Assembly: GCA_037447655.1 (NCBI GenBank)
Contig: JBBHKE010002967.1
Coordinates: 51,016-115,015, forward strand
Source: Zygnema cylindricum
Lineage: Eukaryota; Streptophyta; Zygnematophyceae; Zygnematales; Zygnemataceae
Direction: 5' to 3'
DNA length: 64,000 bases
In this document: piece after piece, positions 41,883 to 52,396 of the stretch
How the letters are laid out: each line of letters starts with the position of its first letter
Position numbering within the stretch: the stretch's first letter is position 1
Made by a program: the position numbers and the translations under genes
Notes under the pieces: model-generated
The model's database searches: none
Told to the model about the DNA's origin: nothing
The model's input: only the letters and a program-made list of their open reading frames with translations

Positions 41883-43072
41883 CCTCGATTGCGGAGACAG
41901 TTAGCTAGAGCTGGCCAGAGAATGTTTTATCACCCAAGTTATTGCATTTAGATCCATGCTTTGTCCGAGTAGGCTGCACGGCTGGAGGTCTGAAATACCT
42001 GGTGCCGCCGTACTGGCAGGTTGGAATCCCATGGCTTGTTCTCATTCTTTCATCGTTGGCGTTGTCCAAACTCCACTTTTGCTGTCAAATATCATTCCGA
42101 CAGCTCCCTTTCGATAGGCGTGGCTGTTGGGGAAGGAAACCAATGTTGGCACAGCTCGCCGTGGTGCTCCTGGTTGGTTGCACTAGAAGAACGGAGGACG
42201 ATCAACCTTAGTTACCGGAATGGCCATCCGTCCTGGCCCTAAAATTTGTTGTAGGGTAATCTGGGGATCTGTTCAGTGGTTCTGTAAGAGCTGGTTCAGG
42301 CCTGACTGAGGTATCAAATTCTTCCAGTATGCCCGAACTCTGTGAGCCCTGGATCCTAGTTGCGCCGCATCAAAAACAAGTGGAGCTCCTAGAATCTGCT
42401 TGACTTTATTCCAGCTATTTGCGACTTGTTTCCTTTTATAATCTCCCGGGTGGACATTCTCTAAATCGTACCCCACTGGTTGGCCTTGAAATTGTTGCAG
42501 CCAGGAAAGTAATTTGATCATCTGGAAGAAGGTTTGACTTCTGCTGTCCTGATGTCCCTTGCCTTTCCCGGCTAGAGAGTATCTTTCACATGGCCATCCT
42601 GCAATCACCAAATCCACGCACTCCAGCATAGCGAGATGTGGCTTCAGGATATGATCTATATTTTGCGGAACACTTCGGTGAGATCTGCAGATGGCGGATA
42701 CCGGAATTTGCTGGGGATACAATTGGTGGAGTTGTTGTAGTCGGTATTCACTGATGGCCCAAGCATCCGGTGAAATTTCCACGGCCACATATGACTCCAC
42801 TTTGTGCCCAGCTTTCAAGATAGCTTCGAGGTCCGAGCTAATTCCAGAAAATAGGGATAATATCCGGAGTCCAGAATCTGGGATAGATAATGACACCACT
42901 TGTCGATTGAATTTTTGATTTTTGGGCGGAACTTCCGAAGATTCCAACCGAGGTTCTTTTTCCTTCACAAAAAAAGTTGCTAAGGATTTGTCCACTTCCT
43001 GCCGAAGTTTTGTTATTTGTAATAATCTGTTCTGGTATCCTTCTTCCCACCGCTTTGAAATAGGGAATTGCT
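41883..43072 (-). pseudogene. Retroelement C5-cytosine DNA methyltransferase, copy C
   Basis: Open from directly after the TAG that ends the protease frame (43073-43071). Counting from 42995: motif I LRILSLFSGISSDLEAI at residues 43-59, acidic AVEIS at 71-75, motif IV GWPCERYSLAGKG at 133-145 with catalytic Cys136, motif VI DLENV at 178-182, motif VIII AQLGSRAHRVRAYW at 211-224. A TGA follows at residue 241 (CAA in B). Motif IX/X REQAMGF / EQAMGFQP and LLGQSMDLNAITW lie further on (to about 41935) past the shared TAG at 42185-42183. The order and the spacing between VIII and X resemble DNMT3/DRM-type catalytic domains more than DNMT1. Such a protein could methylate element cDNA; that is inference. 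Confidence 0.85.
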
Positions 43073-43880
43073 ATATTATGTCTGCGATATCGGTGGCGCT
43101 GGCGAGCAGTTCCGTGGGTGTGTGAGTGGCATAGACGGGATAACATCCATTAACGGGAGCATTATCTTTCCCCCTATTCCATAGATCCAGGGGAACCACC
43201 ACCTTGACTCCTTCTGGATCTTCAGGATCCCTAACGGTAAACTGCTCGTTCCACACACTTAATCCTATATTCACCCTTGTCCAGGTGGCCATTCCCAATA
43301 AAATCTCAAACTGCTTACCTTCCACCACTAGAAAGGGAAGCTGATTTCAAACCTTTTGACGTGTGTCGTCGGCGAACTCTATTAACATAGCTTTGATTAT
43401 TCCGTGTACCGGTTGGCTCCCACTGCTAACAGTACTTAGACAGATGTCACTGGGGAAGATTTCCGGTCGGAGTGCTTCCGGCATTTGCTGTAGAGCCGAT
43501 GTGGTGATTAGATTTGGGGGTGCCCCTGTGTTGACCACTGCGTCTTGATACCCGCCGTATCCGTTGAGTTTGAAATTCCCCGTCCGGTTGAGAATTAGAG
43601 CCACAGATAACGTTTTGTAGTCCCTATCCATCATAGGTGTCTTTGGGTCGGTTGACCAAAAAACGGATCTGGCATGATCGGCCCGGTGTTTCTCCCCTCT
43701 TAAAATGATTTCCTCTCCGAGGGCGTGGATGAGAACTTCCTCCGGCAAGTTATGAGAAGAGGCCAATGTTTTCACGTAAGTAAGAGCGTAAGGCATTAGA
43801 TGCCTTACTAACATCACTACTGGTTTGGAGGAAGGAGGTTGAATTTTTGGCGACGAAATGGAGGAATCTGTTAGTTCCAC
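43071..43880 (-). pseudogene. Gypsy C aspartic protease region
   Basis: Retropepsin-like: SVALILNRTGNFKLNGYGGY, DAVVNTGAPPNLITTSALQQ, then PVHGIIKAMLIEFADDT and, after an in-frame TGA near 43346, FEILLGMATWTRVNIGL. The expected catalytic D-T/S-G-A reads NTGA, so Asp is Asn in this copy. The frame ends ASATDIADII followed by TAG, and DNMT continues in the same frame. Confidence 0.75.
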
Positions 43881-44588
43881 CAGTTAATTCTTCTCCCCCC
43901 CCCTTGCTTCCTCAATTTCTTGGTCAGATTCCGGTGCGGGCGGCGTTTTTTGCGTGTTATCCTCCGAGCGTTCCGCCAAATATTATTTGAACCAGTCTTG
44001 GTTGTCACGCGTCTCTTCCTCCTTTGCTTGTTCCTCCATTGTCTTTGTTTTCGTTGTCCTATAATTTTCGAATCCGGGAGGCAGTTTGGCTGGTGGAGGT
44101 GGCTTTGTAGATTTTATCCCGAGACCCATGTTATCATTTAGGATGACGGCCCTGGGGGTGAAGGACAGAGGTCCAGTAGCGTTCTTGTTGTGGTCTCGTG
44201 GAGCGAGCTTTTGTCTGTCCCTTCGCTACGCCAAGGTTGTGTTGCGGAGCTGACTGCAATTTTCCCCAACACCGACATTCCAGGCTCCAGAAAGGAAGGT
44301 CAGTGCGTGATGTGCTTTACTAGGTTCCAGATCCCATCCCATCACCTCGTCATCGTCTTTGCCCGCTGCGGTTTCCTGTTCAAGCTCCGCCAGCTTTTGT
44401 AGTCATTCCTGTTTTCTCCGGTGGAGTTTCTAGGCGGCCGTCAGAGCGGGAGTCCTGGAGGGCGATCCTAATCGTAGCGCTGCCAATTCAGCAGCCATGG
44501 CTGCCATTTGCTGGCTCTGCTGTTGGATGATAACCTCCGGGGTTAATCGGGCTTGACCTGTTGGCTGTCGTTCTGGGTTCTCCGGGGT

Positions 44589-44897
44589 TCAGCGTCCCCA
44601 AGGGTAAAGAAGCTGCAGCGGGAGAGGATTCACGGCAGTTTCACCTTCTCTGGTGAACAGTGCACATTGCATCATCTCTTTAGGAACTCCATTCTTTCGG
44701 AAGCACTGCCCTTCCTTGTGACCCATGAAACCGGAAGCCTCACACTTAGATCCCTCGGTAGTATATTTGCCCCTCAATTCATTAGAGATTTGCCCGTCAT
44801 CAAATTTTGGAAGTTTTATCTGTCGCAACTGGGCTTGCGACATCTTTGCACTCTTAGATCGTGGCGTCGGCCGGTAATTCTCTTTGTTTACCAGTGT
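44589..44897 (-). pseudogene. Gypsy C region between gag and protease
   Basis: SQAQLRQIKLPKFDDGQISN, RGKYTTEGSKCEASGFMGHK, EGQCFRKNGVPKEMM. Contains a C/H-rich patch (C..SGFMGHKEGQC) that may be a second knuckle-like motif. No known domain recognised. The stretch down to 43880 has several stops and no clear domain. Confidence 0.5.
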
Positions 44898-45269
44898 TTA
44901 TTCGTCTGACCCTCCTCCTTGCTTCTTATTTTGCTGCCTCTTTGTCCTATCAGCTCTCTTCTTCTCCCATTCTTTTTGCTTAACAGCGAATTCTGGTTTG
45001 AGCTTCCAGGGGCATCGCTTCCATCCATGACCTGTTTGTTGACAGTTTAAACAGTTATAGAGGAAGACACGGTCATCGGCCCCCATGGCAGGTTCGGATC
45101 CGCTATCCACCACCTGTTTCCCCTTGAGCTTGTGCCAGGCTAAGAGTTCAACCGACTCTTCATTTTCGGGAGTCATTTCTCCGGCAAATCCTGCAAAGTT
45201 CCCTCGGGTTTTTCCGGTTACCGCTTTTTCCTGGACTTCTCGGTGGACAAAGTGATCATAAAGCTTCAT
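44898..45269 (-). CDS. Gypsy C nucleocapsid, CCHC zinc knuckle
   Basis: Contains LYNCLNCQQTGHGWKRCPWK, a C-x2-C-x4-H-x4-C knuckle, flanked by basic Lys/Arg stretches (VKQKEWEKKRADRTKRQQNK). It binds element RNA. It overlaps the end of the gag frame by four bases in the -1 register. Similarity of the overlap to gag sequence in the other frame suggests a one-base indel in a formerly continuous gag. Confidence 0.75.
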   Translation of the reverse strand: MKLYDHFVHREVQEKAVTGKTRGNFAGFAGEMTPENEESVELLAWHKLKGKQVVDSGSEPAMGADDRVFLYNCLNCQQTGHGWKRCPWKLKPEFAVKQKEWEKKRADRTKRQQNKKQGGGSDE

Positions 45270-46753
45270 TGTGGCCAGAGAGATTTCTTTGGCGGTTGGA
45301 TTGACGACCTGATGGCCTGTCTCGCAATCGAATTATCGAGGGCGGCCTGCCCCGTCGGTCCGAACGAATTTCGGATGGCGATGAAATATTTGGTTTCCAT
45401 GGCCGGAAGATCAATTGTTGAGAGTTTGGTCTTTTGACAGAGGCTGTACAATCTGTTAACAATAGTCTGGGGTGTTTCACTCTTTTGGCAACGGAATTTT
45501 GTGAATTCCTTGATAGCAGATTCATTCCTCTCGGTGTAAAGGAGTCCCCAGGCATTCAAAAGAGTTGTACAGGGGGTTGGGTCTGCAACCATCCGAGTGG
45601 CTGTCCTGGCCTCCTGGATGGCCTGAAGCTGAGCAACATAAGCTCGTCCTTGTGCCTGCAGTTTCATGTCCTCTGTGAAGAGGACGTTGACAAGAGCGGT
45701 TGCAGCGGCAGCCAAGTTTGCTTCCGCCTGCAAGACTGCCTCATCAAGGATAGGGTCCAAAATTTCGATGTTGGGAGCCATTAGAAGAGGTTGTCGCTCC
45801 TTGTAGTCTGCCAAAGCGCCCCCAGCAAGATAGTTCACCATCATGGGGAAAAGCGTGGTCTCGAAGTCATCCGGAATGGCTCCGCCCCTGTATTTGCTGA
45901 TTTCAGATTGGCTGAACGACTTCCACAGCAATTCGAAATCAGAGAAAGCGATTCCCGAGCTATCTCCTGTAAAGATCCTTGCGTCCCCCATTTCTTTTTC
46001 CTCCTCTGCAAGGTTTGTGAACTGAGAAGAGGATGGTCCGGTTGGGCTAACAAACTGAACCGGTGAAATTACCCCTGGATCTGCGTCGTCTGGCTCGGGC
46101 CCGCCTCCTTCTCCAGTAGAAGGAGCTGCTAGACGAGAGATGGCACTCCCCCCTTCTGAGGAAATTCTGGTTACTGGTGGGATAGTGAGATGACCTGTAT
46201 CTCCCTGGAGTTGGCCCTTGGGAAACGAGGAGCTTATCACCTTGGGAAAAGCTGCCCCAAGTCCTGCTTCTCTATACCCAGGAGAGGCCCGTTTCTCCCG
46301 GCGAACTGTTTCCACCGAGGGAATGTGGAGAATAGGTTTAATCACCGGTGGTCCTTGAGGGATTGGTGGAGAAGGGGATGGAGATGACTGAGGACTACGA
46401 GGAAAAGGAGTGTGTCTCCGTGTACGCCTTCTGGATGTTTCTGGTGGAGGAGTTCCTTCGCTGGAATCGGGAGAACGTCGGTGAGGAGGAGAGTAGGCAG
46501 GAACGTCGTACTTGTAGGGTAAGACAAGTGGTTCCGGTGACCCACAGACTGTAGCGACCGGAGAAACAGAAGGAGAAGGAGAGGATGCCTGAGGTGGAGA
46601 TGGAGGAGGAGTGGAAAGCCCAAGGGATATGTGTTGTCTCTGGTCGGGTTGTAATAATACCACGGCCTCCGGAGTTGAAGACCCAGCCACTGAGACAACA
46701 GTAGGACGCTCAGTGGAGGCGGCTGCAACGTTATCCGGTAAATCTGCACCCAT
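45266..46753 (-). CDS. Gypsy C gag (capsid) protein
   Basis: 495-codon frame. The N-terminal 230 residues are Pro/Ser-rich and disordered; the C-terminal half is a helical capsid-like domain with DARIFTGDSSGIAFSDFELL (gag 'F.G......W'), TLFPMMVNYLAGGALADYKE, LLNAWGLLYTERNESAIKEF and IVNRLYSLCQKTKLSTIDLP. No stops. It forms the retroelement particle. The start is uncertain because the frame may continue from the upstream region across a change of frame near 46860. Confidence 0.75.
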   Translation of the reverse strand: MGADLPDNVAAASTERPTVVSVAGSSTPEAVVLLQPDQRQHISLGLSTPPPSPPQASSPSPSVSPVATVCGSPEPLVLPYKYDVPAYSPPHRRSPDSSEGTPPPETSRRRTRRHTPFPRSPQSSPSPSPPIPQGPPVIKPILHIPSVETVRREKRASPGYREAGLGAAFPKVISSSFPKGQLQGDTGHLTIPPVTRISSEGGSAISRLAAPSTGEGGGPEPDDADPGVISPVQFVSPTGPSSSQFTNLAEEEKEMGDARIFTGDSSGIAFSDFELLWKSFSQSEISKYRGGAIPDDFETTLFPMMVNYLAGGALADYKERQPLLMAPNIEILDPILDEAVLQAEANLAAAATALVNVLFTEDMKLQAQGRAYVAQLQAIQEARTATRMVADPTPCTTLLNAWGLLYTERNESAIKEFTKFRCQKSETPQTIVNRLYSLCQKTKLSTIDLPAMETKYFIAIRNSFGPTGQAALDNSIARQAIRSSIQPPKKSLWPQ

Positions 46754-46938
46754 CCCGTGTTTGTTTGGTCTTGTTGTTCCCCCCCCTTCCTGCTGAAGAG
46801 GAGACTCCGGTCTAAGTTCCGAAGAAATCTCGGAGTTGGCATATTCGTAGGGGTTGTCTGCACTGTAGGTTGTTTCTCAGCCGAGAGACCTGTTTCTCTA
46901 AGAAGAGCTACCTATCCACTAAGGATCCCTCCTGATCT

Positions 46939-48063
46939 TCATCTAGCCTCCCTTATGAGGAGCAATTCTTGTTCGAGGGCCCTCTTCCTCTCTTCTTCAA
47001 GAGCTTCCCAATCAATGGTGACGGGTCCAGCCCCCGCCGTAGCTTGACTCTGGGATCGCAAGATGTCAACCTGTTTTTGTGTAGTGCTCACCACCCATGA
47101 GAGATCTGCAATCCCCAAACCCGGTACCTCGGGATCGGTGGGTCTAGAACGCCACAACCCCTCTGATGGTCGAATCACCGGAGCAGAAGGAGACTTTGTG
47201 TTCGGAGAGGAGGAATCGAAAGGGAAGAACGGTTACGCTTTAGGTCGGGGCGCGAACCTGCCCTTGCGGTCCCGATGATCAAACCTGTACCCCTTCTTTG
47301 GCTCGGGTCACCCTCGCTTGCTAGTCCCTTCCCCGGCCCGTGTCCGAGGGACCGCCCCGCCGTGAGCCGGCCTGTTGGTTGCGGTGTCCTGAAATGGGGT
47401 GGGTTGCTGGTAAGAAGTTCATGGTCCTTCCGGTTGCTTCGGTACAGAGGTTGAGGAGCCGCTCACAAATGAACTGCTGAGTATCTCCACTACACCTCCC
47501 ACTGGGCGTACCACTCTGGCTCGATCTGACCTGGCTACCCGCTGCACCAATTCCTTCTTAACCTTCAACTCATGGAGATCATGAAGGGTTAAGATTTCTT
47601 TGCGACCTGGCCGGTTAGGATCGGTCAGGATCTCAGGATCCATGTACATTTCTGCTATCGGTGCCTTAGATCGGGTATAGCGACCGATCTCGGGAAGGTG
47701 ACCAGGGACCGCTTCCTTGTGGGCCAACCCCTTCTTACAGCTTTTAAGTGTTAAGGGCGGCCTCTCCGCCTTCTCCGAAGCCCTAGCTCTGACTGACTCG
47801 GACAACGTTGGGAAATTCTCGGGGGAAAAGACAAGTGGAGGTAGAGGAGAGAGCCTCCCCTCTGGGTGCGTAGGAGGAGTGTCGAACGCAACCCCCCGAG
47901 GCATCTCTCCCTTAAGAAACCGCTCTATGTGTTCATGTGAGCCAAAGGGGGGTGCTCCCTCGGGCACCTGTGACTCTTCCTTCTGGGCCACCGCTTCTTG
48001 CCTCTCCTGATCGTCCGATCTGACACCCGGAAGATCCTTATCTTGGACTTCTCCTCCCCCCAT
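46939..48063 (-). pseudogene. Gypsy C gag N-terminal/leader region
   Basis: Two frames in the same register: 48063-47419 (MGGGEVQDKDLPGVRSDDQE, basic and Pro-rich, no domain recognised) and 47178-46939 (a heptad-like coiled-coil: EALEEERKRALEQELLLIRE). Stops separate them. They may be the degenerate N-terminus of gag, or an accessory leader frame. Confidence 0.5.
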
Positions 48064-50365
48064 AGCTGACTAGAGAAGAAGATATAAATTACCTTATAAA
48101 AGTACTCCGATCTGAGCACCTATCCTCTTTAACCTAAAGAGACAGGTTGCTGTTTCAGTACTGTGGCTATCTGTTGGAAGCCTAACAAAAATCCTCTCAA
48201 AATCCACTATTCTGTACAAAAGATTCTGGTAATCGACCCCGGAAGAAATCCAACCAGAGCCCTAAAAAGGACTACCAAAGAGAGAACCCAGATGCTTCCA
48301 CTTAGAAAAATGAAAGGATAGAAATATAAAAATGCTGTCTCAGAATTGACAATATCACCTTGCCCTTAGAAAAATAGAGAAAATAAGTTAGAATGTGGAA
48401 TAATAGCAAGCGAGCTCAACCTACCCCCAAAACGTAACGTGAACAACCAAAAGGAGACGAAATCTTTTCATGAAAACCCCGGAACAGGTATGGCCTCCTT
48501 AACTCCTCGGTTTCCGCGACCTGGAACCGGCAAGACCCTTCTTGGTTTCCAACAAACACCAATCCCCAAACCGCCCAAAAGAGGAAAGGCGGTGCCAACC
48601 ACCCAACCGGACTACGATTTCCACAAAGGACGGATGCAAACCAAGATGGAAATAGGGTCACAATCACAAGCAAAACAAAAGTTCTCCACAAGAAAGTTTG
48701 CTGGAATTTCAAGGGTTGTTCTCATGAGACAGTACTTAAACAGCAACCTGTCTCCCTCGGCCCCAAGTGCCTTATACAAGCAAAGTTTGTCCTACCGATA
48801 GTACCAAAGTCAAAGCAATACCAGGAGCCAATCACCGGCCAGGAATTGTTATCGTACGGACATAAGACAAAACATGTTGTACTACACTCAGCGCAAAAAG
48901 TTAGGCGACTATCTCCGGCTAGATTAGAGGCCTCGTGGTTTTCTATGACAGAATCCTGAGCAACAAAGTTCTAAATTCAAGTGAAACGCCTAACTTTGAC
49001 TCACATTAATAAATGCTCTGCCCGACTGGTGGACCTGAACTAACGTCCAACTGATAACCAACAGCAAAAATCTACAAGACTGTCCCAAAAGTTACGTGGA
49101 CGTTCCACAATGTAGCCCCCAATGGGACAGTTGGCAACTGGTCACATGTAACAGGATGGTAACCTTTGGAACGGAGTAACTTTGTCGCCCCGCCTCCGTT
49201 AGGCGCGAAATAAAGTGCGTTCCGTTGAGTTAGAAAAATAGAAGAATCAGGTCCTGGTGAGTGCGCTCCTTTTTCCGTACTTTAATGACCGTACAGAGGA
49301 AAAAGGCCCGGGAATTCTTGGTAAGATTAAAGGGGTGCCTGTGAAGCACATGAGCTTGACAGAATACATGACGCCTAACTGCGGTGAAATATTCTGACAT
49401 GTACGTTGGAATGATTTACACTGTTACATGATGGCGTACGATCTGAATTAAATTGTACGGCTACTTTTATTAGTGTAAACATGTTTGCGACCGACATTTT
49501 TTTTTCAAAGATACAAATTACTATAACCAAACAATTAGAATGTATGATTTTTTCCAAAATTTTCAAAATCGTGAATAGCGTACACCACGGTAAATTTTTT
49601 TATACGCTGCAAAAACTTACACGCAAATAACGATTGGGGGTGTACTGTAAGCTGAAGGAAATTGAATAATTTCAAACAACCTGAAAGTAATAAAAAAAGC
49701 GTGGGAAACCGCGAAAGTAAAAAGGAATGCAACTGGAGCTGAAAGGATATCCTCTGTCAAAAGATTATTTGCAGGATTCTAGTAGGTTTGAATCCACCCT
49801 GTCCGAAGCCACGTGAGCATGTGGCCGATACGACGTGAAGAGAAAGCATCAGCCATTGACGTGGCATTTATATTATTATCCAAGTGTACAGGTAAGGTAT
49901 TTCTGTAGCAGTCTTCGCTGCCTATAGCTGTCCTCCAATAGGACAGTTGAGGACGTTGGTCATCCACTGTTGGATGGAGCAATTGTTTTGCGGATGCTGA
50001 AACAAAAACCATCGGACGGTCATTTTTACACTTGGAGAAGTCCCGATAAGGCGATAAGTACTCGGTACAAATGTATTTTAAAAAACAAAAATACAATACA
50101 TTACGAAATGGTTTGAGACAAGTACGAATTTATAGTAAACTCCCCACTTTTTTGTTGTTTTCACTTTAAGAGCTAGGTCTCCTGTACCGTATCAAAATAC
50201 GAATCTTTATCATTGCAAGGTCTTTTACCGTACCCTTTGTGCTGTCAGTCCGTTACACTATTTGTACTATTGTTGGCCCTCTTTTTGCCGTCGGCAGGTT
50301 CTAGCTTTTGAGGTACATACCAGGCATGTACGGACGATTCCAAGTACGCAGTGAATCGTTATTGG
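48064..50365. other. Unresolved flank of element C, nothing certain
   Basis: It should contain the 5' LTR and PBS of C if they exist. I searched the plus strand for complements of common PBS sequences followed by TG and found none convincing. A short inverted pair (CAAAAAGTTAGGCG at 48894 and CGCCTAACTTTGAC at 48988) may be a small hairpin or MITE remnant. Otherwise low-complexity AT-rich sequence from about 49380. Confidence 0.4.
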
Positions 50366-50767
50366 TAGTGTTGGGTATCGAGGACCTTTTGCCGATATTT
50401 GATATATATCAAATTTCAAGTACCTGATATTCGACATATCGCTTCGATATATCGAAACCCAAATTATAGCGATAAATCACCGATATATTGCCGATATATC
50501 GTATCGCCAATATATCGAGGCATTAATTTATTTTTTTTCCCAATTTTTTCCCCACCTCCCCTCCAGCACGCCACGAGGAGGGGTAACCGCTATTTATTTC
50601 GTATGGTTTTCCGTACTAGGACTGTACGGACACCCAGTTTTTGCGATATACATCGCGATAATTTATGTTGATCTCGGTACAATATATCGAGGAATCTGCT
50701 CGATCGATATTCGATTTATCGAATATCGAAATTATCGCGATATGAATTTACCCGATACCCAACACTA
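50366..50767. mobile_element. hAT-type MITE
   Basis: Perfect 15-bp TIRs TAGTGTTGGGTATCG / CGATACCCAACACTA, flanked by near-identical 8-bp repeats GTTATTGG (50358-50365) and GCTATTGG (50768-50775). TAG-type ends and 8-bp target duplication are hAT features. 402 bp, non-coding, with many GATATATCG-like subrepeats inside. Confidence 0.82.
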
Positions 50768-50914
50768 GCTATTGGTGCTATTTTTTTCTCCAAAAAAATT
50801 TATCCGTTGCCTTTTTGATTCTTATTTACAGCCATTTGGAAGTGAGAATCTTCTTTTTCAATCTCAACCGTCGGATTTTATGCTGGCAAATATGTAGTAG
50901 AAATGATATTTTAA

Positions 50915-51202
50915 GCAAAGTTCAAAAGTAGGTGAAAGTAGGCCCATACAATATGCCTATTGTATGCAAAACATACAATATTACAATATGACCTTAAGAC
51001 CCATATTGTATTCGGACCTATTCAGACCAATTAAAACATTCGGACCGAAAAATTTTATTCACACCGTCAGATTTAGACGTTCGGACGGTCGCTGAATAAA
51101 GTAGCGATCTAAGAAGATCACATGAAAAGCAAGTAACACAACTTACAATAAAGGCGCCGGCCAAAGGCCTACCATAAAAACACCTACTTTTGAACTATGA
51201 TT
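50915..51202. mobile_element. TTAA-flanked MITE (piggyBac-like), copy 2
   Basis: TTAA at 50911-50914 and 51203-51206. Ends GCAAAGTTCAAAAGTAGGTG and the inverse CACCTACTTTTGAACTATGA. Interior is related to 18601-18880 in the opposite orientation (CCATACAATATGCCTATTGT, CTAAGAAGATCACATGAAAA). Non-coding. Confidence 0.75.
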
Positions 51203-51365
51203 TTAAGTGGCCAAAAAAACATTGACACTACACCGCGAATCGTTATTAGTGTCAAAGTTTAAGTAGTGTTGAAGAAAATTTACGGTAATTGATGCTAATT
51301 AAGAATTTATTTTTTTTCAAAAAAAAATATGTATTCTAATTTCGACATTTATGCTAATTTGGGAA

Positions 51366-52396
51366 TGCAACTCTGAGACCTCTATAGGACCTCAGAGTAG
51401 GCAGCTCACACGAAACCTCTAGAATAACCCTGACCCCTTTATGTTTCAGCAAGAATAACAGCCACCCTGGCAAACAAAAACTCTCACCACCTTTACCCTT
51501 GTAAAGGAAAGACTCCTTTGAGTGGATAGCAAAAAGAATCTCTGAATTTGCTCCCCTGAGCAGTAAGTTATGAACGGTCAAAGTTGACCTTTTTGTACAG
51601 CAGCTCTCTGGGCGAGAAGGTCCAGTCTATCAAATTTTCTAAGTCTTATCTCTCTCTAAAACTCTATCTACTGAAGTACGGCACCAATCATAATAGTGTA
51701 TCGTACATAAAGGTACACGTGCCGTTGTAATTTATGTACGGCCATTGTACGACATGGCCAAAAGTCGACACATGTCATTTTTGGATTCGTTCCTGGAATC
51801 CCTAACATGCCGTAATCCAATGTGATTGTGCCACGTGGCGATTGATGTGACGTCGACCGCAAACCGCCAAAAACCTATTGCGTGATCTCGTTATGTTTCG
51901 TGGCCGTCCGACCAAGCCGGATTACAATCGTGGCCGTCATAAATACTTGCGCAATATTTGTTTCGCATTTGAAACAAAATGCGCGGTATCCGTTTCGGAT
52001 GTGCCGTACGCCGTACATTACAAACTGTATCTATGTCTAAATATCCCGTTGAATGAAGATAGCCGATGTGTAAACATTTAAATAACTATCATACGCTATA
52101 TCATACATCCCTGGTTTAGACTAGTTGGCTAAAGCTACCGGTTACTAGCTACTTTGACGGACAGTAGGTTTGGTTCAAATCTTGGGCCCGTCAAATCTTT
52201 TTTGGTAAAATCTACTAACCTAACATATATCCCCGTCGGGATAGCATAGGTGGCCATGGCTCTACCTCCCTCTCCAACTTTCAGTGACTACGACAAGTGT
52301 GGGAGCTGGAGAGAAGAGTTAGAGGCAGACTGCCTCTACTTCTTTTCTGCATTTTACAAAACCTAGAAAACACTAAAATAACCTTTAATTTCTACA
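51366..52396 (-). repeat. Copia-type LTR4, solitary
   Basis: TGCAACTCTG...TTTCTACA, 1,031 bp, the most diverged of the long LTRs. Keeps the GTAC cluster (51677-51749, five cores) and tRNA-like segment (52116-52193). No PBS on its low side and no PPT on its high side, so it is solitary or a remnant. Its SINE-like end forms one arm terminus of the palindrome at 52309-53152. It cuts into a TACACC-type end at 51229. Confidence 0.8.

Larger units (their letters stand above)
39562..48063 (-). mobile_element. Chimeric element C: gypsy gag-PR-DNMT-RT joined to copia RT-RNaseH
   Basis: From high to low: gag region, CCHC knuckle, protease, DNMT, linker and 5' half of RT (41043-48063, gypsy), then copia RT and RNase H (39562-41040), copia PPT and LTR3. 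The joint falls within the shared dinucleotide GT at 41041-41042: copia ...TTTTCGGTTAG, gypsy GTAGAGCCATTC.... It loses the gypsy RT catalytic box, RNase H and integrase, and the copia gag, PR and integrase. The two parts are out of frame. The 5' LTR was not identified above 48063. Confidence 0.8.

Noticed and set aside
42273-42995. A free-standing host methyltransferase gene starting at 42995
   Set aside because: The apparent start is GTG inside a longer frame that opens directly after the protease-ending TAG, and the whole lies within gypsy pol in two copies.
46342-46863. 173-codon frame overlapping gag
   Set aside because: Leu/Pro-rich shadow of the Pro/Ser-rich gag N-terminus in another frame; no domain.
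48894-49001. Tc1/mariner-like MITE
   Set aside because: A 14-bp inverted pair is present, but no clear TA duplication and no second copy in the window.
50399-50671. 90-codon open frame rich in YRI/IYR repeats
   Set aside because: It is a translation of GATATATCG subrepeats inside the hAT-type MITE.
51366-52396. 5' LTR of chimera C
   Set aside because: No PBS or element sequence on its low side, more than 3 kb from the gag region, and more diverged than LTR3; treated as solitary.
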